Shown here: in pieces, positions 1 to 5,294 of the stretch | Layout: each line of letters opens with the position of its first letter | How positions within the stretch are numbered: position 1 is the stretch's first letter | Origin: Endozoicomonas sp031844845 | Lineage (GTDB): Bacteria; Pseudomonadota; Gammaproteobacteria; Pseudomonadales; Endozoicomonadaceae | DNA: 5,532 nt | Direction of reading: 5' to 3' | NCBI RefSeq assembly: GCF_031844845.1 | Contig: NZ_JAVRMB020000317.1 | Coordinates: forward strand, 1 to 5,532 | Program-made: the position numbers and the translations under genes | The notes under the pieces: generated by a model | Told to the model about the DNA's origin: nothing | What the model saw: only the letters and a program-made list of their open reading frames with translations | The model's database searches: none

Positions 1-394
1 AGTAAAACGTTGGTTCAATTTATACGGATAGGAATTTATGGATGTCCTGTTCCTGTCATTCGGATAGGAATTTATGGATGTCCTGTTCCTGTCCCTTGGT
101 TCAATTTATACGGATAGGAATTTATGGATGTCCTGTTCCTGTCCGTCTCGTTTGGATGTCCTGTTCCCTGTCCGGGGCGAAAGCTTAAGTAAAACGTTGG
201 TTCAATTTATACGGATAGGAATTTATGGATGTCCTGTTCCCTGTCCTGTTCCCTGTCCGGAATTTATGGATGTCCTGTTCCCTGCCTGTCCGGAATTTAT
301 GGATGTCCTGTTCCCTGGAATTTATGGATGTCCTGTTCCCTGTGGTCCCTGTGGTTCCCTATGGATGTCCTGTTCCCTTCCTGTTCCCTGTTTT
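1..394. repeat. Irregular direct-repeat array (GGATGTCCTGTTCC units)
   Basis: Nine exact copies of GGATGTCCTGTTCC start at 40, 76, 126, 154, 227, 268, 301, 326 and 363, so the spacing is irregular (25 to 73 bp). Most are preceded by GGAATTTAT. A larger 53-bp block that begins AGTAAAACGTTGG is identical at 1-53 and 188-240, and its last 44 bp recur at 96-139. Shorter CTGTTCCCTG units fill the gaps and extend to about 390. The array is open in several plus-strand frames, but each only cycles the same peptides (such as MDVLFP, NLWMSCS, GIYGCPV) because unit lengths are not multiples of three. This argues for non-coding repeat DNA expanded by slippage or recombination. The left edge is cut by the window. 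The function is unknown. Confidence 0.9.
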
Positions 395-808
395 GGCGCT
401 TACTGTCTACTTAGTAGGGGGTATGCGCCCTTATTTCCAGTACCAAAAAGTACCCTAGACAAGGTGGATTTATCTGCAATTCTAATGATCTTTTCCTGAT
501 TAACCCTTGGTATTAAAGGCTTACACAGTGGTTTTTGTTTGGGGTATTGCTTTCGGTGTATACACCAATTGAAAAACAGTCTGTATACCTACTACTGCAT
601 GGGAAACTGCTTTTATGGTGTAGATTTAACTAATACTAAGCGCCCATTTCCTCGAAAAGTTCATTTATGTAAAAAAACGGCAGAAGTATGTCGTTACAAC
701 CAGAGCAATTAAAAATATCGATGTTACTGACTGAAAGGCACTAACTTTGGAGCAACTAACGTTCCTCCATGTATTGTGAATGGCGGTGTTTATTTCCGTT
801 TCAATGGC
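395..808. other. Gene-poor intergenic stretch
   Basis: I see no convincing gene in this stretch. It is AT-rich and holds a perfect 12-bp palindrome, GGTGTATACACC, at 555-566, followed by a second GTATAC at 583-588. On the minus strand, 740-636 is open for 34 codons and contains a CSGC motif, but it has no start codon and no ribosome binding site. It could be a gene remnant or chance. Confidence 0.5.
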
Positions 809-1003
809 TCAGGTGGGTTTCATAAAATGGAAGGCAATATGTTTCATGGGTTCACCACAATGCCGGCATTTGAAGAACGGGCGAATGACCGGCTCCAGGG
901 CTTTGACCGTACATTCGAGGCTGTCCCATTTATTCGTCCCATTTATTCCCTGCGGGTAACACATACCATGATCGGATCGGGCAGCGAAATATTGTGTGGC
1001 CAT
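809..1003 (-). CDS. Possible small zinc-ribbon protein or transposase remnant (64 aa)
   Basis: This is a 64-residue minus-strand ORF. A strong Shine-Dalgarno, AAAGGAG (complement of 1011-1017), lies 7 nt before the ATG. The C-terminal half carries FKCRHCGEPMKHIAF, a CxxCG-x-PM pattern like the zinc-binding tail of some transposases (a weak resemblance to IS91-type C-termini) or a small zinc ribbon. A perfect 13-bp tandem duplication at 923-948 lies inside the gene. Its length is not a multiple of three, so it joins two reading frames. With one copy removed, the C-terminal frame would instead run back to an ATG at 1007, only 3 nt from the same Shine-Dalgarno. The present ORF may therefore be a damaged version of a slightly different protein. 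No function can be assigned. The opposite-strand ORF (776-1021) has no ribosome binding site and looks like its shadow. Confidence 0.4.
   Translation of the reverse strand: MATQYFAARSDHGMCYPQGINGTNKWDSLECTVKALEPVIRPFFKCRHCGEPMKHIAFHFMKPT
923..948. repeat. 13-bp perfect tandem duplication
   Basis: GTCCCATTTATTC occurs twice head-to-tail, at 923-935 and 936-948, with no mismatch. It lies within the possible minus-strand ORF at 809-1003 and would shift that gene's frame by one base, as expected of a slippage duplication. Confidence 0.85.
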
Positions 1004-1091
1004 ACATTGACTCCTTTATAGAGAGTTTGTCCTAATATTGGCAATTACCGCCATTTGTTGCACAGATCTTGCTAGAAAGTTCCTTAAAATC

Positions 1092-1121
1092 TTGTCAAAA
1101 TTAACCTGATAGGTTAATTTT
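1092..1121 (+). promoter_or_regulatory. mqsRA promoter with MqsA operator palindrome
   Basis: A perfect inverted repeat spans 1097-1121: arms of 11 bp (AAAATTAACCT and its complement) around GAT. It contains the AACCT-N3-AGGTT core that MqsA is known to bind upstream of E. coli mqsRA, so autorepression by MqsA is the likely control. A near-consensus -35, TTGTCA, lies at 1092-1097. A weak -10, TAATTT, sits 17 bp later at 1115-1120, so the operator would fill the core promoter. Transcription would then begin at about 1126-1128, on the toxin ATG itself. An alternative -10, TAAAAT at 1085-1090, has no good -35 but would give a leader of about 30 nt. No second copy of the operator is visible upstream; the E. 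coli promoter has two. Confidence 0.8.
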
Positions 1122-1126
1122 ACGTT

Positions 1127-1423
1127 ATGGAAAAGAGAACGCCTCACCGTAAGCTTTCAATCATCAAGTCGCTGGTTGAAGCGGATAAAGTCCGGTTTAC
1201 CGGAAGTGCGCTCTCTGGAGCGGCTGCTTTGGGCTTTGATTCCAATGATATTATTAAGGCTGTGCTGTTGCTGACCAACAAAGACTTTTACAAAAGTATG
1301 ACTACTTATGCCGACCACAAGGTTTGGCAAGATGTCTATAAGCCGGTCACCTCTGCGGGGGAAGTCTATTTAAAGCTGACGGTGACTGATGGTGTACTCG
1401 TCGTATCTTTTAAGGAGTTATAA
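1127..1423 (+). CDS. mqsR: MqsR toxin, RelE-like mRNA interferase
   Basis: This is a 98-residue protein, the same length as E. coli MqsR, and collinear with it from the MEKRTPH start to the VSFKE end. The block around residues 53-72 (FYKSMTTY, then WQDVYKP) is nearly identical. The residues reported as important for MqsR RNase activity are all present: Lys56, Gln68 and Tyr81. MqsR is a type II toxin of the RelE fold that cuts mRNA in the cytoplasm, preferentially at GC[U/A] sites, and is neutralised by MqsA. The gene is first in the operon, the toxin-first order typical of mqsRA. The ATG lies 5 nt after the operator palindrome and has no clear Shine-Dalgarno, so translation may be weak or leaderless. 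The gene appears intact and potentially active. Confidence 0.96.
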   Translation: MEKRTPHRKLSIIKSLVEADKVRFTGSALSGAAALGFDSNDIIKAVLLLTNKDFYKSMTTYADHKVWQDVYKPVTSAGEVYLKLTVTDGVLVVSFKEL

Positions 1424-1425
1424 CA

Positions 1426-1824
1426 ATGAAATGTCCAGACTGTTCTAAGGCCGATCTGGTGCACGATACCCGTGATCTGCCTTATACCTATAAAGGAGAA
1501 AGTATCGATATCGCGGCAGTGACGGGTGATTACTGTCCTGTCTGTGGTGAGGTAGTACTTGATTTATCTGAGTCTGAAAGGGTTAGTGCAGAGATGCTGG
1601 CATTTAACAAGCAGGTGAATGCAGCGATTGTTGACCCGGATTTTATTGTAGGTGTTCGGAGAAAGTTATTACTTGATCAAAAAGAAGCCGGTGAAATTTT
1701 TGGCGGCGGAGTCAATGCCTTCTCCCGCTATGAGAAGGGCAAAACCAAACCCCCGCTTTCTTTGATAAAACTGTTTCAAATACTCGATAACCATCCTGAC
1801 CTCTTGTCAGAAATCAGGGGGTGA
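1426..1824 (+). CDS. mqsA: MqsA antitoxin and operon repressor
   Basis: This is a 132-residue protein, one longer than E. coli MqsA. The N-terminal zinc domain has both pairs of cysteines, Cys3/Cys6 and Cys37/Cys40; this half binds and blocks MqsR. The C-terminal half (about 70-132) is an HTH-Xre domain containing KEAGEIFGGGVNAFSRYEKG. It keeps Asn97 and Arg101, which contact the AACCT/AGGTT operator in the E. coli protein. The start is 2 nt after the mqsR stop, with a good AAGGAG at 1412-1417 inside the end of mqsR, so the antitoxin is translated from the same message with a much better ribosome site than the toxin. That arrangement favours antitoxin excess. Both partners look complete, so the module is probably functional. 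In E. coli, MqsA also regulates other promoters; nothing here shows that. Confidence 0.97.
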   Translation: MKCPDCSKADLVHDTRDLPYTYKGESIDIAAVTGDYCPVCGEVVLDLSESERVSAEMLAFNKQVNAAIVDPDFIVGVRRKLLLDQKEAGEIFGGGVNAFSRYEKGKTKPPLSLIKLFQILDNHPDLLSEIRG

Positions 1825-1845
1825 TGTGGTGGAGATGCGTAGGTG

Positions 1846-2019
1846 TCACTGTCTGAAAACCCCCATCAACCGGCCAAAAAACGAAGCATCCCGCACCCTC
1901 TCCACCGCCTCATCCGCAGGCGGCTCCGCCATCATCCTCGTAATCTTCTCTCTAAATGTCTCAATATCCCCGGTTTCCTCCATATATCTCATCAACTGAT
2001 CCACTCGCTTGTCGTACAT
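1846..2019 (-). CDS. Small helical protein of unknown function (57 aa)
   Basis: I do not recognise this protein. From the ATG at 2019 it has 57 residues. It is charged and probably helical over residues 1-45 (DQLMRYMEETGDIETFREK, then a PPADEAVERVRDA segment), and it ends FFGRLMGVFRQ, an amphipathic tail. A modest ribosome site, AGGA, precedes this ATG. The frame stays open to a TTG at 2061, giving 71 residues, and a TAA lies just upstream, so the gene is either short or has lost its 5' part. It is convergent with mqsA, with 21 bp between stops, and head-to-head with the gene at 2077. The opposite-strand frame over the same bases is rich in Arg, His and Pro and looks like a shadow, which supports the minus strand as coding. 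Confidence 0.55.
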   Translation of the reverse strand: MYDKRVDQLMRYMEETGDIETFREKITRMMAEPPADEAVERVRDASFFGRLMGVFRQ

Positions 2020-2076
2020 TTTCCTGTTGAGACTCTTTCTTTTTATGGTCCGGATTATCAATTAGCCACTAAACTG

Positions 2077-2340
2077 GTGTGCGGTGTCATCACTTATGAA
2101 GGCGCGGATCCCATCATTTTGGAGAAATGGTTTTCAATCACTGATATTCGGCATTCTGAGTCTGTTCTGGCAGAGGTGCTGAATGTTGTTGAAGGTCATC
2201 AGGTAAAGACGGTTTTAATGGTGGAGCAGATTATTGGCTGTCCCCATGAAGAAGGCATTGATTATCCCGAAGGTGAGTCTTGCCCGGTTTGTCCTTACTG
2301 GACAGGCAGGGATCGATTTGTCGGGGAAGTGGTTCACTAA
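2077..2340 (+). CDS. Cys-rich CPHEEG protein of unknown function (87 aa)
   Basis: This is an 87-residue protein if it starts at the GTG at 2077. The frame is open back to a GTG at 1843, but that extension overlaps the opposite-strand gene and reads as low-quality sequence (HPLHRLIRRRLRHHPRN). Residues 1-50 suggest a small alpha/beta fold (VITYEGADPIILEKWFS, then HQVKTVLMVE). The C-terminal part carries CPHEEGIDYPEGESCPVC, in which Cys55, His57, Cys69 and Cys72 could bind one metal ion. This looks like a conserved small gammaproteobacterial protein, but I cannot name a function. No clear Shine-Dalgarno precedes 2077, so the true start could be lost or lie elsewhere. It ends 34 bp before the CcbP-like pseudogene and probably shares its transcript. 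Confidence 0.6.
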   Translation: MCGVITYEGADPIILEKWFSITDIRHSESVLAEVLNVVEGHQVKTVLMVEQIIGCPHEEGIDYPEGESCPVCPYWTGRDRFVGEVVH

Positions 2341-2374
2341 AAGCGGGCTCCGATTTCATTGATGAGTTGTTGGT

Positions 2375-2746
2375 ATGGCTACCCAAACAGACCCTGTACG
2401 AGAAAACCGGATTGAAGATGAAATCGTGGTGGATTGCTACGACGAAGATGAACGATGTACCAGCTGGCACTGTTATCTGGGTGATCGGCTGGCTTTTCCT
2501 TTTGAGGCGGAGTGTATTAAGGTGTTGTCGGTTTCGCTTCTGAAAGAGAAGGAGCGGGTGGAAGTGACGGCAATGGCTGATCAGAATTACTGCGACTCAA
2601 CCATGCTGGTATAGATTCAATGGGAGGGACGCTCTTTTGCGGTGCCGTTATCCCAGCTTGACCTGGTCAGCAATGAAGTTAATGAAGATACTGCAGAAGC
2701 CATTGCAGACTGGCATTACTGGGTCGATCAGGGGTATTGTTTTTGA
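2375..2746 (+). pseudogene. CcbP-like calcium-binding protein, broken by in-frame TAG
   Basis: The frame starts at ATG 2375 and matches the small acidic calcium-binding family typified by cyanobacterial CcbP. The N-terminal part has NRIEDEIVVDCYDEDER, then a WHCYLGDRLAFPFEAECI strand region, and KEKERVEVTAMA around residues 57-67. A TAG at 2612-2614 (codon 80) interrupts it. The same frame then continues without shift with the family's C-terminal hallmarks, IQWEGRSFAVPLSQL and the DWHYWVDQGY ending, to TGA at 2744-2746. Without the stop the product would be 124 residues, a normal family length. One base change from a codon such as TGG or CAG would explain it. The truncated 79-residue product lacks the conserved C-terminal third, so it is probably inactive. 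A sequencing error is possible. The family role is calcium binding and buffering in the cytoplasm. Confidence 0.8.
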
Positions 2747-2780
2747 TCAGAACGGCATTGTTGGTTGAGGGGCGCGATAG

Positions 2781-3211
2781 ATGATCAGGGCCATACTACA
2801 GTTGCTTTTTCTACCTGTTTTATCCCATTGAAATTGCTCTATGGGAATGTTTTGGCAATGCAATCCGCGACCATTCTTTATACCTGGTATCGCAGCCGAA
2901 AAGAGTTTAATGAGGTTGGCCGCACCTGTGAAGAAGACCCTTCAAACAAAAAGACATGGGAACAGTGGCTGGAAGGTGCCGGGGATTACCAGGCCGATTG
3001 TCAGAAACGGAATCAGCCGTTCGTTAAGATTATTGTGAAACCCAGGCCATTGCTGCGCTGGCTGAACGAACAGGGGCTTGCCAATAACTGCGATAACCGT
3101 GAGCGTTACGCATAAGCGGTTTATCAGAAAGCTTGTGAGGCCGGTATCCAGCCGGTTAAGCCCCTCACAAAAAATAAACCCAAACTGATTATTTTTGAAT
3201 GTATAGAGTAA
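2781..3211 (+). pseudogene. Membrane-anchored protein of unknown function, multiply broken
   Basis: An ATG at 2781 has an excellent ribosome site, GAGGGG (2767-2772), 8 nt upstream. It opens a hydrophobic start, MIRAILQLLFLPVL, which suggests a membrane anchor, but a TGA at 2829-2831 stops it after 16 residues. The frame then continues MGMFW. Coherent sequence moves to another frame near 2854-2883 (NAIRDHSLY) and then to the frame of TWYRSRKEFNEV at about 2882. That frame gives a soluble, Lys- and Trp-rich domain (DPSNKKTWEQWLEGAGDYQ, then KIIVKPRPLLRWLNEQGLA) up to TAA at 3113-3115. It resumes without shift (AVYQKACEAGIQPVK) and ends at TAA 3209-3211. At least one shift and two stops mean the gene is dead. 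The middle frame assignment is inference. I cannot name the family. Confidence 0.65.
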
Positions 3212-3221
3212 CCGTAACCCC

Positions 3222-3821
3222 ATGAATGAGAATAACCCGCCTGCCAAACCGTCTATGGATTATGCCCAGCTGTTGGAGGCATTGAACCGGGCCAGTACCT
3301 TTGATCTGTTCCGGCTCAATGCCATGATCAGTCGCGAGCTAGAGTCTCCGGAGCGTATCCGCAGGATCAAGGCCGCGCTGACGGTAGGTCAGAAGCTCAG
3401 TTATTTTGACAGCAGCAGTAACTTGCTTCGCGACTGTGAACTATTACGGCTGAATCAGAAGCGGGCGCTGGTTCAGGATTTTACCGATGGCAAGCGCTGG
3501 AATGTGCCCTATTACATGCTCAATATTGAAGGTGCGGATATTCGCGTAAATCATGAGGCTCAAAAAGGGTTGAGCCAACATGCTATCTCTGTGGGGGATC
3601 TGCTCGGTTTTAAAGATAAACATGGCATTGAGCACTCTGGCAATGTGATTCGGCTCAATAGCAAGTCGGTCACTCTCCGGGTGGGAGATTCTGGGCAGTG
3701 GCGTGTCGCGTATTCTTTACTGTATCGGGTGCTGGAAGGGCAAGGCGATCAGGAGGGTGAGTTGTTGATTGAGGGGCAGTATGATTTCGGGGCAGATTTG
3801 TCGGGAACGTTACTGGATTAA
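3222..3821 (+). CDS. Protein with two SH3-like repeats, function unknown (199 aa)
   Basis: This gene is intact at 199 residues. Residues 13-52 form a charged helical region (YAQLLEALNRASTFDLFRL, then RELESPERIRRIKAAL). Two related beta-rich units follow. Residues 54-102 run from TVGQKLSYFD through LRLNQKRALV to KRWNVPYYML. Residues 123-170 run from SVGDLLGFKD through IRLNSKSVTL to GQWRVAYSLLYRV. Both units share the order VG-x2-L-x-F/Y-x-D, then RLN-x-K-x2, then G-x-RW-x-V-x-Y-x2-L, which looks like a duplicated small SH3/KOW-like barrel. Such barrels often bind nucleic acid or protein, but that is only suggestive here. There is no signal peptide or membrane segment, so the protein is probably cytoplasmic. 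It starts 10 bp after the preceding pseudogene with no strong Shine-Dalgarno and is likely the last gene of that transcript. Confidence 0.85.
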   Translation: MNENNPPAKPSMDYAQLLEALNRASTFDLFRLNAMISRELESPERIRRIKAALTVGQKLSYFDSSSNLLRDCELLRLNQKRALVQDFTDGKRWNVPYYMLNIEGADIRVNHEAQKGLSQHAISVGDLLGFKDKHGIEHSGNVIRLNSKSVTLRVGDSGQWRVAYSLLYRVLEGQGDQEGELLIEGQYDFGADLSGTLLD

Positions 3822-3865
3822 AGGGCTATGGAACTGTCCTTTAATAACTTCCCCATTTCAACGAA

Positions 3866-3932
3866 CGCTGCCCGTTGCCCGAAAAAGCCGGGGCCGCTTT
3901 TGCTTTTGCGGACAGCGGGTAGTAGGCAACGG
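3866..3932. other. Inverted repeats downstream of the SH3-like gene
   Basis: Perfect 8-bp arms CCGTTGCC (3872-3879) and GGCAACGG (3925-3932) flank a GC-rich core. CGCTG (3866-3870 region) can also pair with CAGCG (3913-3917), and CCGC (3894-3897) with GCGG (3908-3911). Several alternative folds compete, and none has a U-tract of its own at the outer stem. The element lies between two convergent genes. Confidence 0.5.
3883..3901. terminator. Candidate bidirectional terminator
   Basis: The stem AAAAGC (3883-3888) pairs with GCTTTT (3896-3901) around a 7-nt GC-rich loop. TTTTGCTTTT follows on the plus strand, and GCTTTTT closes the same hairpin on the minus strand. This position between converging genes suits termination of both the 3222-3821 gene and the transferase gene. 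The stem is short, so the call is tentative. Confidence 0.35.
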
Positions 3933-3968
3933 TCTTAACAAGGCTCAGTCAAATGCGGAAATTATTTC

Positions 3969-4062
3969 GGGACAATTCCTATATTGCCCCTTGGGGTCAG
4001 CCCTTTAATCATTTCCCGATCAGAGGCAATTCACGATAGAGCGATCGGTGAATTCATTGCCT
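3969..4062. other. Two further hairpins between convergent genes
   Basis: The first hairpin pairs GGG-A-CAAT (3969-3976) with ATTGCCC (3983-3989), a 7-bp stem with one bulged A. The second pairs AGGCAA, TTCAC and GAT (4024-4037) with ATC, GTGAA and TTGCCT (4044-4062). That gives 14 paired bases with a 1-nt and a 4-nt bulge and a 6-nt loop. Neither is followed by a T-run, so neither is a classic terminator. I see no gene in this gap. Confidence 0.45.
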
Positions 4063-4086
4063 GGGAGCACTATTAACGCCACGTAT

Positions 4087-4809
4087 TTATACTTTCACCC
4101 GGGCGTGACGCTTTATTGCTACAGATAGACTCAGATTTTTCTCCGAAACGCACTGCCACTGCCAGCTTTTCACTGAGCCCAGCATTTCAGGCCATATGGA
4201 TGCAGAAAATTCTCTGGAAAAACCAAGCTGATTCATTGCCAGGTTAAGTCCAATCCCTTCCGCTTTCAGGATGGCTTCTTTCAGTGACCAGAGGGAATAG
4301 AACATGGCTTCCTGTTCCTTTCCTGTAAGCGCTTTAAACCATCGCTGTTCAGCCTTTGTGAAGACTTGTTGCGCCATGCTGGAAAGATTCTTTCTTGGCT
4401 TGTGTGTCTCAATATCGATCCCGATTTCGCCATGTCGACTGATAGCAAGAGCAAACCAATTTCCTGTATGTGAGAGATTAAAGAAGAGATTGGGCTGGTG
4501 TTGCTGATACGGTTTGCCGTAGGTAGCCGTCTCAATGCGAACGTCCCCGGCAGGAATTTCCAGGTATTGTGCCAGGGTGTGTTTGATGAATGATCTTCCT
4601 GCCAGAAAACGTGCTTTCGACTTTGGGAGGGTGATTTTCGCCAGTTGTGTCAGCTCTTCCGGTGACAGCAGCTTAATACTTTCATCAGGCCGGTAGTGTT
4701 GCTGAATGTCCAGAAGGCTGGTCAGGTAGCACGGTACTGAATTCAAAGTGTCCGCTGCCTGAGGTGGTTCGCCCGGTTTCAGAATGGTTATGGGTAGAGA
4801 AATGCTCAT
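4087..4809 (-). CDS. Sfp-type 4'-phosphopantetheinyl transferase
   Basis: The enzyme moves the phosphopantetheine arm of coenzyme A to a serine of acyl, peptidyl or aryl carrier proteins and so activates fatty-acid, polyketide or peptide synthases. All family motifs are present, numbered from the ATG at 4809 (240 aa): an ARFLAGRSFIK segment near 67-76, FNLSHTGNWFALAIS at 110-124, GIDIE at 130-134 with Mg-binding Asp132 and Glu134, and WSLKEAILKAEGIGL at 174-188 with Lys177 and Glu178. The length is usual for the two-lobed Sfp class, longer than AcpS. A TTG at 4842 would add 11 residues (MKFSTETIPLT). It lies only 23 bp from the divergent lipoprotein start, and neither start has a clear ribosome site, so I prefer the ATG. 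No carrier protein or synthase is in the window, so the substrate is unknown. Confidence 0.93.
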   Translation of the reverse strand: MSISLPITILKPGEPPQAADTLNSVPCYLTSLLDIQQHYRPDESIKLLSPEELTQLAKITLPKSKARFLAGRSFIKHTLAQYLEIPAGDVRIETATYGKPYQQHQPNLFFNLSHTGNWFALAISRHGEIGIDIETHKPRKNLSSMAQQVFTKAEQRWFKALTGKEQEAMFYSLWSLKEAILKAEGIGLNLAMNQLGFSREFSASIWPEMLGSVKSWQWQCVSEKNLSLSVAIKRHARVKV

Positions 4810-4865
4810 TGTCAGTGGTATGGTTTCGGTGCTGAATTTCAATATCTATTATGGGAAGTATAACT
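4810..4865. promoter_or_regulatory. Compact divergent start region
   Basis: These 56 bp separate the transferase ATG (minus) from the lipoprotein ATG (plus). GGGAAG at 4853-4858 lies 7 nt before the lipoprotein ATG at 4866 and decides that start. A TTGTCA at 4809-4814 could be a plus-strand -35, but its partner at 17 bp is poor. I cannot place either promoter with confidence. One or both may overlap the neighbouring coding sequence. Confidence 0.4.
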
Positions 4866-5249
4866 ATGTTTCGTCGTTTATTGGCTATGGTCTTTTTCTC
4901 ATTGTTGTTGGCCGGCTGTAACGCTACGCAACCGATTCGCAATGTTTCGGTGGACTCATTGCCAGGCGTTGTAGCCGCCTCCAAACAGGATGTCCGCAAA
5001 GCGATTACGATGGCCATTAACAAACGGGGCTGGCGGGTTGTCAGTGAGAAACCTGGCCTGATTGCAGCTTCCGTTGATGTTCGTGACCATAAAGCGGTGG
5101 TTGATATTGCCTACTCGGCGACCGGCTATGGTATCGAATACAGGGATAGTACTAATCTCAACCACAAAGGAAATAATATACACCGAAACTACAATAAGTG
5201 GGTCGTACTTCTGGATCGTGAAATTCAGCAGCAACTGTTGGCTATGTGA
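4866..5249 (+). CDS. Small conserved lipoprotein, function unknown
   Basis: This is a 127-residue protein starting at ATG 4866, which has GGGAAG 7 nt upstream. An ATG at 4851 would add MGSIT but lies before that ribosome site. The N-terminus MFRRLLAMVFFSLLLAGCNA is a textbook lipoprotein signal: Arg-Arg, a hydrophobic stretch, and lipobox LLAG-Cys18. Asn at +2 allows sorting to the outer membrane. The mature domain has a predicted helix (QDVRKAITMAINKRGWRVV), alternating strands (LIAASVDVRDHKAVVDIAYS), then GYGIEYRDSTNL, IHRNYNKWV and a C-terminal helix. This order resembles a widespread uncharacterised proteobacterial lipoprotein family. The gene is intact and monocistronic as far as the window shows, and a repeat element follows 45 bp later. 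Confidence 0.88.
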   Translation: MFRRLLAMVFFSLLLAGCNATQPIRNVSVDSLPGVVAASKQDVRKAITMAINKRGWRVVSEKPGLIAASVDVRDHKAVVDIAYSATGYGIEYRDSTNLNHKGNNIHRNYNKWVVLLDREIQQQLLAM

Positions 5250-5294
5250 TTCTTTCTTGTAAGGAAGTGGCATTGTAGAAAGTACCAGCCCTCC

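Noticed and set aside
1..394. CRISPR array
   Set aside because: Spacing is irregular, the spacers themselves consist of repeat pieces, and no cas gene is present.
74..499. A 141-aa plus-strand ORF with repeated MDVLFP and GIYGCPV peptides
   Set aside because: It is only the repeat array read in one frame. The other frames are also open and cycle the same repeats, and there is no ribosome site or non-repeat domain.
776..1021. An 81-aa plus-strand ORF
   Set aside because: It has no ribosome site and lies opposite the minus-strand ORF that has a strong AAAGGAG.
1817..1864. Terminator between mqsA and the convergent gene (GGGGGT with ACCCCC)
   Set aside because: The arms are only 6 bp around a 36-nt loop and no T-run follows.
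1843..2076. N-terminal extension of the CPHEEG protein (full 165-aa frame)
   Set aside because: The extension is Arg/His/Pro-rich and lies antisense to a more protein-like ORF, so it is probably a shadow.
2231..2470. A minus-strand 79-aa ORF and the plus-strand 87-aa ORF at 2280-2543
   Set aside because: Both overlap the recognisable CPHEEG and CcbP-like frames and show no domain or ribosome site.
2612..3115. Stop-codon recoding (TAG or TAA read as an amino acid) in the two broken genes
   Set aside because: Three different stop codons plus frame changes are involved, and there is no SECIS-like or pyrrolysine context. Decay is simpler.
4685..5023. A 112-aa minus-strand ORF
   Set aside because: It overlaps both the transferase and the lipoprotein in other frames and has no recognisable motif.
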